This document shows, piece after piece, positions 8,592-16,916 of a DNA stretch of 64,000 nt. Position 1 is the stretch's first letter, and each line of letters begins with the position of its first letter. Below the pieces are notes generated by a model that was given only the letters and a program-made list of their open reading frames with translations, made no database searches and was not told where the DNA came from. The translations under genes and the position numbers were made by a program. Source of the DNA: Vibrio amylolyticus (GTDB lineage Bacteria > Pseudomonadota > Gammaproteobacteria > Enterobacterales > Vibrionaceae); the NCBI RefSeq assembly GCF_023145695.1, contig NZ_JAJHVV010000015.1:39714-103713 (forward strand). The letters are read 5' to 3'.

Positions 8592-11144
8592 ATGAATACA
8601 AATAGCGAAGGATGGGTAAAGACAACGTGCGCTTATTGTGGTGTTGGTTGTGGCGTAGAAGCAAGGCCTACGTCGTCAGGGAAACTGGAAGTTCGAGGTG
8701 ATCAACAGCACCCTTCAAATTACGGGAAGCTTTGTACCAAGGGAATAGCGTTGGGCGATACGGTTATTCATGATGGGCGATTACTTCAGCCAACCATCAA
8801 AGATTGCGGCCACTCTGAGCCTATTGGGTGGGATGAAGCGACGGTTTTGGTAGCGGAAAAGTTTTCTCAAGCGATAAAGCAATATGGCCCAGATTCAGTA
8901 GCGTTCTATGTTTCAGGGCAACTACTAACGGAAGATTACTATTTAGCCAATAAGTTAATGAAGGGGTTCATAGGTAGCAGTAACATCGACAGCAATTCTC
9001 GCCTGTGTATGGCGTCCTCTGTGGTCGGCCATAAACGAGCTTTTGGAACCGATACGGTGCCGGTGAGTTATCAAGATATAGAACAAACCGATGTTGTTGT
9101 GATCGTTGGATCGAATTTAGCATGGTGTCATCCGGTGTTATTTCAGCGACTACGCCAAGCTAAGCAAGTGAACCCTGCCATGAAGGTCGTGGTTATTGAC
9201 CCAAGGGAAACGGAAACCTGCTCCATCGCTGATCTTCACTTGTCCCTCGAGTCAGGTTCCGATGTTGCTCTGTTCAATGGATTACTCAGCTATTTGCAAG
9301 AGCACGAACAGATCGATAAAGCGTTCATTGATAATCATACTGAAGGGTTCGAACATACGATCCAGCAAGCTAAGCAAGCAACAGATGTTGAAAGCGCAAC
9401 AGGGCTAAATAGCGAAGCGCTTACCAATTTCTACCAAATGTTCTCTGACGCTGAAAAAGTGGTCACTATCTACTCACAAGGTGTGAATCAATCGAGCCAA
9501 GGCTGCGATAAGGTGAATAGCATTATTAACTGTCACCTCGCTACAGGTCAGATTGGCAAAGTAGGATCTGGCCCATTCTCTGTAACCGGTCAACCTAATG
9601 CGATGGGAGGACGTGAAGTTGGTGCGCTTGCTAATACCTTAGCCGCGCACATGGAGTTTGATGACCCTGAGCAGCATCAACTGATCAGCGATTTTTGGCA
9701 AACGAAAACATTAGCGACAAAAGCGGGGTTAAAAGCCATCGATTTGTTTGATGCGATGGCTGACGGAAAAATTAAAGCGGTTTGGATCATGGGAACCAAT
9801 CCGATGGTGAGTCTGCCCGATAGTGACAAAATAAAAACTGCGCTAGAGATGTGCCCATTTGTCGTGGCTTCTGATTGCATTGAAGATACGGAAACGACAC
9901 GAATGGCCGATCTTATATTACCGGCTCAAGGTTGGAGTGAGAAATCAGGAACCGTGACTAACTCTGAGCGTCGAATATCGCGTCAGCGTCGGCTGCTTCC
10001 AAGCCCAGGTAGTTCAAAACCGGATTGGTGGATCATTGCTCAAGTCGCGAAAAAGATGGGATTCAACAATCATTTTACCTATCGCCATGAGGCGGAGGTG
10101 TTTAAAGAATATGCCCTTATGACATCGATAGGTCATGATAAGAAGCCACGCGATCTTAACTTGATTGGGTTAACTCAGTTAGACGATGCAGGCTATAGTC
10201 AGTTAACGCCCCAACAATGGCCTGTTGTTGACCTTCAAACCGATGTTATCCATCGCCCTTTATTTGAAAATCATCGTTTCTTTACGAAAAATGGTAAAGC
10301 CAACTTTATTGCGGTGCAACATGCAAAACCATTAGGGGAAACAAATGATCAGTATCCTTTGATTCTCAATAGTGGTCGAACGCGTGACCATTGGCACACG
10401 ATGTCTCGGACGGGACTTTCAGTGCGGTTAGCAACGCATGCTCCAGAGCCGTATGTTCAGATTCATCCTGATTCAGCAAAGCTCTACGGTATCCGAGATG
10501 CTCAGTTAGTCTCTGTGACAAGCCCAATAGGTAAGGCTATTGCTAGAGCAGCGATCACAACAGATGTTAGCCGCCAACAGGTGTTCATGCCAATACATTG
10601 GAACGCTGTGACTGCTAAACAAGGAAAACCGTGTGAATTGATTTTGCCGACCAATGATAGTCTTTCAGGTCAGCCTGAGTTTAAACATACCCCCGCAGCG
10701 GTTGCTCCACTCGATATGTCTTCGTGTGCTATTTTACTGTCACGGGTGACGCTTAATTGTGATGTGTTTGATTATTGGAGCCGCCAGAAAGTAGAGGGGG
10801 GATACCTTTATCGTATTGAATCTACGATGGAGATTAGTGACTTGATCAAGCTTGTGAAAAATAGCGTTGGGCGTCCAAATGGTGAAGCTTTAGAAAGCAC
10901 GGGTGCCAATTTCCATCACTCCATTAATATATTAGATGATCGTTGCCAGCAATTGATATGGGTAGGCGCTCAGCTTATTGACGATCAGGTGTCGGTGCTA
11001 ATTGAGCAGTTTGGGCAAATCTACGATGAACAGACGAAGTTTGATGGCGTTCTATCGTCAAGAAAAGTCGCTCTAGGTAGAAGCGACTTAGCTGACAATA
11101 ATGTCGCAGAGAAGAAAGCATCAAGTCAGAAAACGGCCGCTTGA
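8592..11144 (+). CDS. nasA: Assimilatory nitrate reductase catalytic subunit NasA
   Basis: NasA (850 residues) is a cytoplasmic molybdenum bis-MGD enzyme reducing nitrate to nitrite for NirBD. The N-terminal [4Fe-4S] ligands are Cys13, Cys16, Cys20 and Cys47, and the probable Mo ligand is Cys138 in SRLCMAS. Further family motifs are GQPNAMGGREVG, IMGTNPMVSLPDS, and the C-terminal molybdopterin-binding SGRTRDHWHTMSRTG. No twin-arginine signal is present, which fits the assimilatory type. The extra C-terminal BFD-type Cys cluster of Klebsiella NasA is not seen; the last 120 residues show no CxC/CxxC pattern. No electron-transfer subunit (NasC-like) lies in the window, so its reductant partner is unknown. 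GAGG precedes ATG 8592. Confidence 0.93.
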   Translation: MNTNSEGWVKTTCAYCGVGCGVEARPTSSGKLEVRGDQQHPSNYGKLCTKGIALGDTVIHDGRLLQPTIKDCGHSEPIGWDEATVLVAEKFSQAIKQYGPDSVAFYVSGQLLTEDYYLANKLMKGFIGSSNIDSNSRLCMASSVVGHKRAFGTDTVPVSYQDIEQTDVVVIVGSNLAWCHPVLFQRLRQAKQVNPAMKVVVIDPRETETCSIADLHLSLESGSDVALFNGLLSYLQEHEQIDKAFIDNHTEGFEHTIQQAKQATDVESATGLNSEALTNFYQMFSDAEKVVTIYSQGVNQSSQGCDKVNSIINCHLATGQIGKVGSGPFSVTGQPNAMGGREVGALANTLAAHMEFDDPEQHQLISDFWQTKTLATKAGLKAIDLFDAMADGKIKAVWIMGTNPMVSLPDSDKIKTALEMCPFVVASDCIEDTETTRMADLILPAQGWSEKSGTVTNSERRISRQRRLLPSPGSSKPDWWIIAQVAKKMGFNNHFTYRHEAEVFKEYALMTSIGHDKKPRDLNLIGLTQLDDAGYSQLTPQQWPVVDLQTDVIHRPLFENHRFFTKNGKANFIAVQHAKPLGETNDQYPLILNSGRTRDHWHTMSRTGLSVRLATHAPEPYVQIHPDSAKLYGIRDAQLVSVTSPIGKAIARAAITTDVSRQQVFMPIHWNAVTAKQGKPCELILPTNDSLSGQPEFKHTPAAVAPLDMSSCAILLSRVTLNCDVFDYWSRQKVEGGYLYRIESTMEISDLIKLVKNSVGRPNGEALESTGANFHHSINILDDRCQQLIWVGAQLIDDQVSVLIEQFGQIYDEQTKFDGVLSSRKVALGRSDLADNNVAEKKASSQKTAA

Positions 11145-11172
11145 TAATGGGCTTGAATTGCTAGGTTATTTA

Positions 11173-11213
11173 ACGAATTGGGAGGTAGAAAAGTTATGTG
11201 CCTCCCAACTCGT
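11173..11213 (+). terminator. Long inverted repeat downstream of nasA
   Basis: ACGAATTGGGAGG (11173-11185) pairs with CCTCCCAACTCGT (11201-11213) with one mismatch and a 15-nt loop. A T-run is missing after it, so it is a weak or factor-assisted terminator, or an mRNA 3' end stabiliser for nasA. Confidence 0.5.
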
Positions 11214-11295
11214 ATTCTAACAGAGTCGCAAATAATGCTGCGCTGATTTTGGTGTTGGTAAACCTTTCTGGCGATGAATTTAAATAGTCAATCGC

Positions 11296-11586
11296 CTACA
11301 GGTCTCGCATTAGCATTTCATACTCTTCATGGGCATCGCCAATGAGTTTATTGAGCTCTGACGCATCATTCACTGCAAGTTCAAGTTCCCACTGTTTTTG
11401 ATTCTCTCTGCCACATAGTTTGGTGAACACACCTGATGGCTTGAATACGACATCGCTTAACTCTGTTTTGTGGCGAATGTCCTTTTCTTTTATCTCTATA
11501 TCTAAAATACCCACAGGGTTAACTTCTATGTGAGCGATAGGGTGATTGGTATCTTGTAATTGGTAACTTCTATGTACTGAAATCAT
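11296..11586 (-). CDS. Small hypothetical protein
   Basis: The 96-residue protein is soluble and acidic, with no signal peptide, membrane segment or motif that I recognise. Its first 70 residues look beta-rich with alternating charged and hydrophobic positions; the end (about 72-96) is likely helical. GGAGG lies 9 nt before the ATG, so translation is well supported. It stands alone on the minus strand between convergent nasA and the diguanylate cyclase gene. A good CRP-like site lies about 160 bp upstream. Function unknown. Confidence 0.72.
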   Translation of the reverse strand: MISVHRSYQLQDTNHPIAHIEVNPVGILDIEIKEKDIRHKTELSDVVFKPSGVFTKLCGRENQKQWELELAVNDASELNKLIGDAHEEYEMLMRDL

Positions 11587-11737
11587 AACGGCTAGCCTCC
11601 GTGATTATTGATTATCGAATATGGCGAACCGTTTTTCTAAGGTAAACACCTGATTAAAACGTGACCGCCTAAATCAAGTGTAGGAGAATAAGTATGGAAA
11701 AATTATGAATTAATCATGAAAATAATTAGAGGTGAAA

Positions 11738-11753
11738 TGTGATGTATATCACT
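11738..11753. promoter_or_regulatory. CRP-like operator upstream of the small hypothetical gene
   Basis: TGTGATGTATATCACT matches TGTGA-N6-TCACA at 9 of 10 key positions, with flanking AAA on the left as in strong CRP sites. On the minus strand a CATACT -10-like element lies at 11696-11691, near the distance expected for CRP centred around -60. The gene controlled would be the one starting at 11586. Confidence 0.5.
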
Positions 11754-11789
11754 GGCGTGTGATGAGGGTAAACAAACTTTTTTGACTCT

Positions 11790-14255
11790 CTAAATCTCTG
11801 TGCTGACCACTTTATTCCGTCCGGACTCTTTCGCTTTATATAGTGCAGCGTCTGCGGCTTCGTACAACGTTGCTGCTTCGTGGTCGAGATTGTTCGTCGT
11901 CACCAATCCAAACGATGCAGTCAACACTGGTGCGGCCTGACTGTAGCGGTGTTCAAGGTGTAGAGCTTCAATTTCTGCTCTCAGTTTTTCTACAAATAGG
12001 AATGCTTCTTTAGGCGAAAGGCCTGAGAAAATGATGCCGAACTCTTCTCCTCCTAGCCTGAAGCAGTAATCTGATGCGCGGTGGCAGTTGGCCTTGAGGC
12101 AAGTTGCGAGAGAGAGTAACTGATCATCCCCGCTTTGATGCCCGTAGTTGTCGTTATATTGTTTGAAATAATCAATATCAAGAATGACAAAGCTAATCCA
12201 GTCTCGATTACGCTGTGCTCGGCGAATTTCAGATAACAGGACAATATTGTAGTGGCGTCGGTTGTATAAGCCAGTTAAAGAATCCGTAATCGCAAGCTTT
12301 TCTATCTTCTTCTTTTCTTCACGTAACTGTTTTTCTATTTGTTTTCGTTCTGCAACTTCATGGTTTAGCTTGCTATTAAGCGTCGACAGTTTACGAGTCC
12401 AGTAACTAAGTATTAATAGAACAATGAGTGAAGTGACCACGATTTTCCATACTAGATTGTAATCGACACCGTGTTCATAGCGCACTGTTATCCAACGTGA
12501 GTAAATATGCTTTCTTTCCTCTTCAGTAATTGAATCGAGGGCTTTTTGAATAATGGCGTGTAGAGTCGGCCAATCTTTACGGACGGCCATGCTCAGGTCA
12601 ATACGGTATGGCGTTACCCCTGAGACTTTTAAGTTGGTATAGCCTTCTCGAGTCATAACGTAGTTGGCCGTTGCTATGTTACCAATGTAAGCGGCTACGC
12701 GGCCTGATGAGACTGCTTCTAGTGCTTCAGAGACATTGTTGGCTTCGAATAATTTGATCTGTGGATGGTTATTTTGGAGCATTTCATGGGAGGAGTAGCC
12801 TTTAACAACCGACACGACTTCGTCTTTCAATGCGTTTATATTATTGATGTAAGGGATGTCTTGATTGGTGATAATCATCATCGGAAAACTGAGGTAGGGG
12901 AGAGTGAATCTTAAATACTCTTTACGGTCAGGCGTGATGGATAGAGCGGGGTAGATATCCAACTCTTTTTGTTTAGAGGCTTGGACAACTTGTTCCCAGC
13001 TCTTACCGACACTAGGCTCTATTTTTACGCCTAAACGCTGAGCGATTATCTTGATATAGTCCGCCGACATACCTTGGTAAATGTTGTTATCATCAACATA
13101 TTCAAATGGCGGCCAATCAATATCGATCGCGAGTCTTAGTGTGTTGTGCTGCTCTAGCCATTCAGTCTCTTCATCGGTAAGGGTGAGCATCTTGGAGTTG
13201 TTATAATAGGTGTCAAGTAAGTGTTTTATACTGAAGTTATAGATCTGACCATTCTGGTGCTCTTTTGATAGCGACTTAAAATCGATACGTTTCCAATCAT
13301 CCCCAATAAAGCTCTGGAACGTATTGATATTTTTCTCGTTAATTGCATACATTTGAGAGTGAAACTGAGTAGACTCAGCAGCAAAGTCACTTCCGTGTAG
13401 GTAGTCGTTTAACAGAATTAACCCCCAAGCTGCCTCACTAAAGTGGCCACCAACTGAAACGTAAGGCATTTGTTTACTCACCATTCTTAGCGCTTCTGGA
13501 AGCCAATCGATTCCCCCAACAATCATGTCTTGTCTTGGCAAGGCTAATTCAGCCATTGCATCCATAGCGCCTAAAGCTAAGGTGTCTGAAGCTGCCCAAA
13601 CAGTATTGATCTCAGGGAATTGTTGGTAGTGTTGAATGAACAGGCGTTTTGCTTCTTCGCGGCTCCAATTTATTCCTGTACTGCCTTCAGCAACGACGGA
13701 AACATTGGAGTGGTGTTTAATGAACTGGTGTAACCCTTGGTTACGCTGCTGAGCAGAAAGCTCATTCATGTTGCCATTGAGTACCAACAGCTTCACTTCT
13801 TTCACTTCATTCGTTTCTGCCCGACGTAAAAGTTGCTCTGCTAGTAGTGCGCCAGCGTATTTATCATCAGGGGTGATACTGCCTATCCAATGTTTATACT
13901 TGGAGCGAGGGAGAAGATTATCTTCGATGAATCCAGTGTTATAGATAACACTGGGGATTTGGTAGCGCTCGGTTATTGATAAAACCTGCTCACCAATGTG
14001 TTCGTAATTCATGAATAAGATGCCGTTAACCCGTCTATTACAGGCATCGATGACTTGTTGCAACATAACTTGCGATTGATTATTGGCATCGTAAATCAGC
14101 AGGTCTATATCAAGATCTTCAGCAGCAGACTGAGCAAACTGTATTTGCGATTGCCAAGCGGCCGTTTCAGTACGGGGAACAAATAGCGCGATCTCGGTAG
14201 CCATTACCTGCAGTGGTAACAATATGTAGAGATACAGTATTGCGTGGCTCTTCAT
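11790..14255 (-). CDS. Sensor diguanylate cyclase with two periplasmic binding domains
   Basis: With the start at ATG 14255 the protein has 821 residues. A signal peptide (about 1-18) leads to a sugar-binding-type periplasmic domain (Peripla_BP_4/TorT-like, about 20-320), then a second SBP_bac_3 domain (about 365-590, with LRLAIDIDWPPFEYVD), one membrane segment (about 603-620), a short coiled coil, and a GGDEF domain ending the protein. The active site is GGEEF (about 735), and RASD five residues before it is an intact inhibitory I-site, so it should make c-di-GMP. A GTG at 14345 would add 30 residues but overlaps the nrfA terminator. The gene follows nrfA in the same direction. The ligands are unknown. 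Confidence 0.9.
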   Translation of the reverse strand: MKSHAILYLYILLPLQVMATEIALFVPRTETAAWQSQIQFAQSAAEDLDIDLLIYDANNQSQVMLQQVIDACNRRVNGILFMNYEHIGEQVLSITERYQIPSVIYNTGFIEDNLLPRSKYKHWIGSITPDDKYAGALLAEQLLRRAETNEVKEVKLLVLNGNMNELSAQQRNQGLHQFIKHHSNVSVVAEGSTGINWSREEAKRLFIQHYQQFPEINTVWAASDTLALGAMDAMAELALPRQDMIVGGIDWLPEALRMVSKQMPYVSVGGHFSEAAWGLILLNDYLHGSDFAAESTQFHSQMYAINEKNINTFQSFIGDDWKRIDFKSLSKEHQNGQIYNFSIKHLLDTYYNNSKMLTLTDEETEWLEQHNTLRLAIDIDWPPFEYVDDNNIYQGMSADYIKIIAQRLGVKIEPSVGKSWEQVVQASKQKELDIYPALSITPDRKEYLRFTLPYLSFPMMIITNQDIPYINNINALKDEVVSVVKGYSSHEMLQNNHPQIKLFEANNVSEALEAVSSGRVAAYIGNIATANYVMTREGYTNLKVSGVTPYRIDLSMAVRKDWPTLHAIIQKALDSITEEERKHIYSRWITVRYEHGVDYNLVWKIVVTSLIVLLILSYWTRKLSTLNSKLNHEVAERKQIEKQLREEKKKIEKLAITDSLTGLYNRRHYNIVLLSEIRRAQRNRDWISFVILDIDYFKQYNDNYGHQSGDDQLLSLATCLKANCHRASDYCFRLGGEEFGIIFSGLSPKEAFLFVEKLRAEIEALHLEHRYSQAAPVLTASFGLVTTNNLDHEAATLYEAADAALYKAKESGRNKVVSTEI

Positions 14256-14323
14256 TGGCAAGGCTTGAGCGATGGGTTTTCTCAAGTATAGCAGTGGTAA
14301 ATGAGTCGATTCCTGTAGGCCAT

Positions 14324-14354
14324 AAAAAAGAGCCAGATCATCCACCTGGCTCTT
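14324..14354 (-). terminator. Rho-independent terminator of nrfA
   Basis: AAGAGCCAG pairs with CTGGCTCTT around a 9-nt loop, and on the minus strand the stem is followed by six T residues. It lies just after the nrfA stop and separates nrfA from the diguanylate cyclase gene. Confidence 0.85.
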
Positions 14355-14374
14355 GAGAGTATCTAAATTGTTAC

Positions 14375-15808
14375 TTAGTAGTCGGCTTCACGTTTTTCAG
14401 CGGCTTTATCCCAATCTGGCACGACCGTTTTCAAGAAGTCTTGCTTCTCTTTATTCATCGCATCCATATCCATACCGAGTGCTTGTTGTGCTTTCTCTTT
14501 GGTAGAGATGTCAGGTATTTCAACCGGGTCTGTAATGCCTTTTGTTGCGAGTAAACGTATCAGTTTGGTTCGCGCATCAGCAGCTTTATCGACAGCCGCT
14601 CCCAGCTCTTCTAACGCGACTTCTGGTGCATGCATGTGAACACCATGAGAAGCGATAGCATAATCCCAACGCCACTGAGCATGACGGATATCCATTAAGA
14701 TAGGAGCCATCTCTGCTTCTGTTGCACCAGCGTCCCAAGCAGCACCGGCTTCAAAGTGAGCAGCCACGATTTGTTTCTCAGCCGTTAGCTTCATGTTTAG
14801 TACTTGAGCTTTACGCGACGAAACTATCTCTCTTAACTGATCTTTAGTTTGGGTGTGACACTGAGCACAGGTATCTTCAAAACGGTCAAATGGGTTACCG
14901 ACTTTGTGGTCGGTATAAACCGTGCCATCTTCTTTGGTCACTTTAGGCATATGACAATCAACACACACCACTTTGTTTTTACCATGAATGCCGTCGCGCC
15001 ATGTCTCATACCCTGGGTGTTGAGCTTTTAACATGGGGGCTTTCGAGACTTTATGGGTCCAGTCTTTGAAATTAAGAGCATCGTAATAAGCTTCCATTTC
15101 ACCCGCTCGAGTTCCCATATCCCATGGGAATTTTACCCCTTTCGTTGGGCCAGTGAAGTAGTACTCTACGTGGCACTGAGCACAAACAGAGGCTTGCTGA
15201 TCAAGGCGAGATTGATGCTCAAAAGGCTTATCAATAGCGTTAAATGCACGTTCTACATAAGGTTTGGTGATAGCCAAGGCAGGCTCGCCATTTTTGAACG
15301 CTTCGCTTCGAGTATCGTGACAATCGGCACAACCAATAGGATTGGAAATCTCAGAACCTAAACGTGCCCATTTACCTTCAAAGTAGCCGTCTTCACCACG
15401 CTCTTCGATTACACGACCTACGTCTGGGCTTTTACAGCTCCAACACGCCATAGGCATTGGGCCAGACTTTTCATCTTGAGGTCCACCTGTACGCAGTGTT
15501 TGGCGAACATCGTCGAGAGCGAAAAAGTGACCGCGCGCTTTGTTATAGTCTTTAGCGAATCCGTAGCCAGCCCACATGATGACCATGTTTGGGTCTTCAG
15601 CAAGAGCATCTTCTATCTGTTCACTTTCTGAGGTTTGTTTCCAGGTTTTATATTGATCAGGATGGTTTTGCTCGTAAGCTTCATTACGAGGATCAGCTTC
15701 AGCTAGTCCTTTTTCTCCAGAAGCAGCAAAACCAGTAGCACTAAAAATAGTTGTGGCTACTAATATCATTGCTGCAGCGGAATTAGGAATCCAATGCAAT
15801 TTTTTCAC
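14375..15808 (-). CDS. nrfA: Cytochrome c nitrite reductase NrfA, ammonia-forming
   Basis: NrfA (477 residues) is the periplasmic pentaheme enzyme reducing nitrite to ammonium with six electrons. A Sec signal peptide covers about residues 1-28 (ending in TGFAASG). The active-site heme has the special CWSCK motif, and four ordinary hemes are at CADCH, CAQCH, CVDCH and CAQCH. The start codon is GTG with GGAGA upstream. The remaining nrf genes are divergent on the plus strand, unlike the single E. coli operon. CWSCK usually requires the NrfEFG lyase, whose NrfE and NrfF parts are present. Confidence 0.97.
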   Translation of the reverse strand: MKKLHWIPNSAAAMILVATTIFSATGFAASGEKGLAEADPRNEAYEQNHPDQYKTWKQTSESEQIEDALAEDPNMVIMWAGYGFAKDYNKARGHFFALDDVRQTLRTGGPQDEKSGPMPMACWSCKSPDVGRVIEERGEDGYFEGKWARLGSEISNPIGCADCHDTRSEAFKNGEPALAITKPYVERAFNAIDKPFEHQSRLDQQASVCAQCHVEYYFTGPTKGVKFPWDMGTRAGEMEAYYDALNFKDWTHKVSKAPMLKAQHPGYETWRDGIHGKNKVVCVDCHMPKVTKEDGTVYTDHKVGNPFDRFEDTCAQCHTQTKDQLREIVSSRKAQVLNMKLTAEKQIVAAHFEAGAAWDAGATEAEMAPILMDIRHAQWRWDYAIASHGVHMHAPEVALEELGAAVDKAADARTKLIRLLATKGITDPVEIPDISTKEKAQQALGMDMDAMNKEKQDFLKTVVPDWDKAAEKREADY

Positions 15809-15939
15809 AGTGTTATCTCCGTATTCTGTTTTTGTTATAAACAGCGTTGTGAACTGGCTATGTCGAAATAAAGAATTGGAGAACTATTTATGAGTGTAAT
15901 GGATGTAACAATAAATAATAATTGCTTACACATAATAGG

Positions 15940-15953
15940 TTGTTCTAGATCAA
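15940..15953 (-). promoter_or_regulatory. FNR site and class II promoter for nrfA
   Basis: TTGTTCTAGATCAA matches the FNR consensus TTGAT-N4-ATCAA at 9 of 10 positions. If it is centred at -41.5, transcription starts near 15905, and the minus-strand -10 would be TATTTA at 15917-15912, a good fit. This is the arrangement of the E. coli nrfA promoter. Confidence 0.68.
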
Positions 15954-15961
15954 TTCAGCAC

Positions 15962-15977
15962 GGTGATGTAGCTCACG
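15962..15977. promoter_or_regulatory. CRP-like site in the nrf control region
   Basis: GGTGATGTAGCTCACG matches TGTGA-N6-TCACA at 8 of 10 key positions. It lies about 23 bp upstream of the FNR site centre. Either nrf promoter could use it. Confidence 0.4.
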
Positions 15978-15989
15978 ATTTACGTTTTC

Positions 15990-16005
15990 TACCCCTAAAG
16001 TGTTA
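15990..16005. promoter_or_regulatory. NarP/NarL-like site, nrfA side
   Basis: TACCCCTAAAGTGTTA has a perfect left heptamer (TACYYMT) and a 5-of-7 right heptamer in the 7-2-7 arrangement bound by NarP and NarL. Its centre is about 92 bp upstream of the predicted nrfA start point. Confidence 0.45.
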
Positions 16006-16100
16006 ATTTTGGGCTGCTTAAATTTAAACTTATCAAATACTTAGTGATAATACCTGAGAATAAATAGGGTGATGCATGTCTACTTTTTGAGCTAAGTGAC

Positions 16101-16116
16101 TACCCCTAAATGGGCA
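16101..16116. promoter_or_regulatory. NarP/NarL 7-2-7 site in the nrf control region
   Basis: TACCCCTAAATGGGCA matches the inverted heptamers TACYYMT-N2-AKRRGTA at 13 of 14 positions. It is the best nitrate/nitrite-response site in the gap and could act on nrfBCDEF, nrfA or both. Confidence 0.6.
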
Positions 16117-16330
16117 TGGGTTTAATATAAAAGATATAGCGTTGTGGCTTATTCCGAAATAAGAATTGATATCATTTAGAGTTAATGTTTTGACTCTGGA
16201 AGACGTTAAATTTGATCAGTCAATAATAATTGCGAATGGTTATTATTAATAATTTATGGGACTCAATTAGTCTTGGTTTTTTATTATTAACCCGTTGTCG
16301 TTATTAGCACTGATATAAGGAAAGGATAAA

Positions 16331-16915
16331 ATGGGCAATATAAAGTTGGCCATGGTCATAATGCTAAAGTCTCTTCTAGTATTTTGTCTCTATGGTTATT
16401 CTCTTCATGCCGGTGCCGATACTTCAACCTTGCAGTCTGAAGATACGTCAGGTCGACATGAAGTTACGCTTATCCGTGACAAGGATTATAAATGTGTCCA
16501 ATGTCATAAGGATTCAAAAGAAACACTCGCTGGTTCTCATGGTGGTGCGCACAAAAAAATTGGGCGTGAAGTTAACTGTACCGATTGTCATAGTGGTATT
16601 GGACCGGATCATCGAGAGGGATCACCTGAAGTCACTAAGTACTCTAGTGCTCAATCAAAACATGGCTCGGATAAAGTGTTTAAAGATCCTGAACTGATCT
16701 TAAAAGCAAACAGTCAATGTACCGATTGCCATACCCCTGAGAGATTACAGAAAAAAAGCTGGACGCACGATGTTCATGCTAAGAATCTGACCTGTTCTAA
16801 TTGCCACGATGTACACGCAAAAAAAGCCAAGGTTCTTGGTGTCGAGCGTAAAGATAAAATCCAAATGTGTGTTGATTGCCACTCTGACTTTAACCAAAAA
16901 GATGAGGAGAGGTAG
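16331..16915 (+). CDS. nrfB: Pentaheme cytochrome c NrfB
   Basis: NrfB (194 residues) passes electrons from NrfCD to NrfA in the periplasm. A signal peptide covers about the first 29 residues (ending HAGADT). Five CxxCH motifs are visible: CVQCH, CTDCH, CTDCH, CSNCH and CVDCH. AAGGAAAGG precedes the ATG. It is the first gene of nrfBCDE-thioredoxin-nrfF; the stop lies 1 nt before the nrfC start, so translation is probably coupled. Confidence 0.95.
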   Translation: MGNIKLAMVIMLKSLLVFCLYGYSLHAGADTSTLQSEDTSGRHEVTLIRDKDYKCVQCHKDSKETLAGSHGGAHKKIGREVNCTDCHSGIGPDHREGSPEVTKYSSAQSKHGSDKVFKDPELILKANSQCTDCHTPERLQKKSWTHDVHAKNLTCSNCHDVHAKKAKVLGVERKDKIQMCVDCHSDFNQKDEER

Positions 16916-16916
16916 T

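Larger units (their letters stand above)
15809..16330. other. Divergent nrfA-nrfB control region
   Basis: The 522-bp AT-rich gap contains no gene. It holds an FNR-like site, a CRP-like site and two NarP/NarL-type sites, plus an inverted repeat TTATCA-N9-TGATAA at 16030-16050 of unknown role. The nrfB-proximal 200 bp has no site I can identify with confidence. Confidence 0.7.

Noticed and set aside
14256..14345. Upstream extension of the diguanylate cyclase gene
   Set aside because: It overlaps the nrfA terminator and would place 30 polar residues before the signal peptide.
16212..16225. FNR-like sequence TTGATCAGTCAATA near nrfB
   Set aside because: Only the left half matches; the right half agrees at one position of five.
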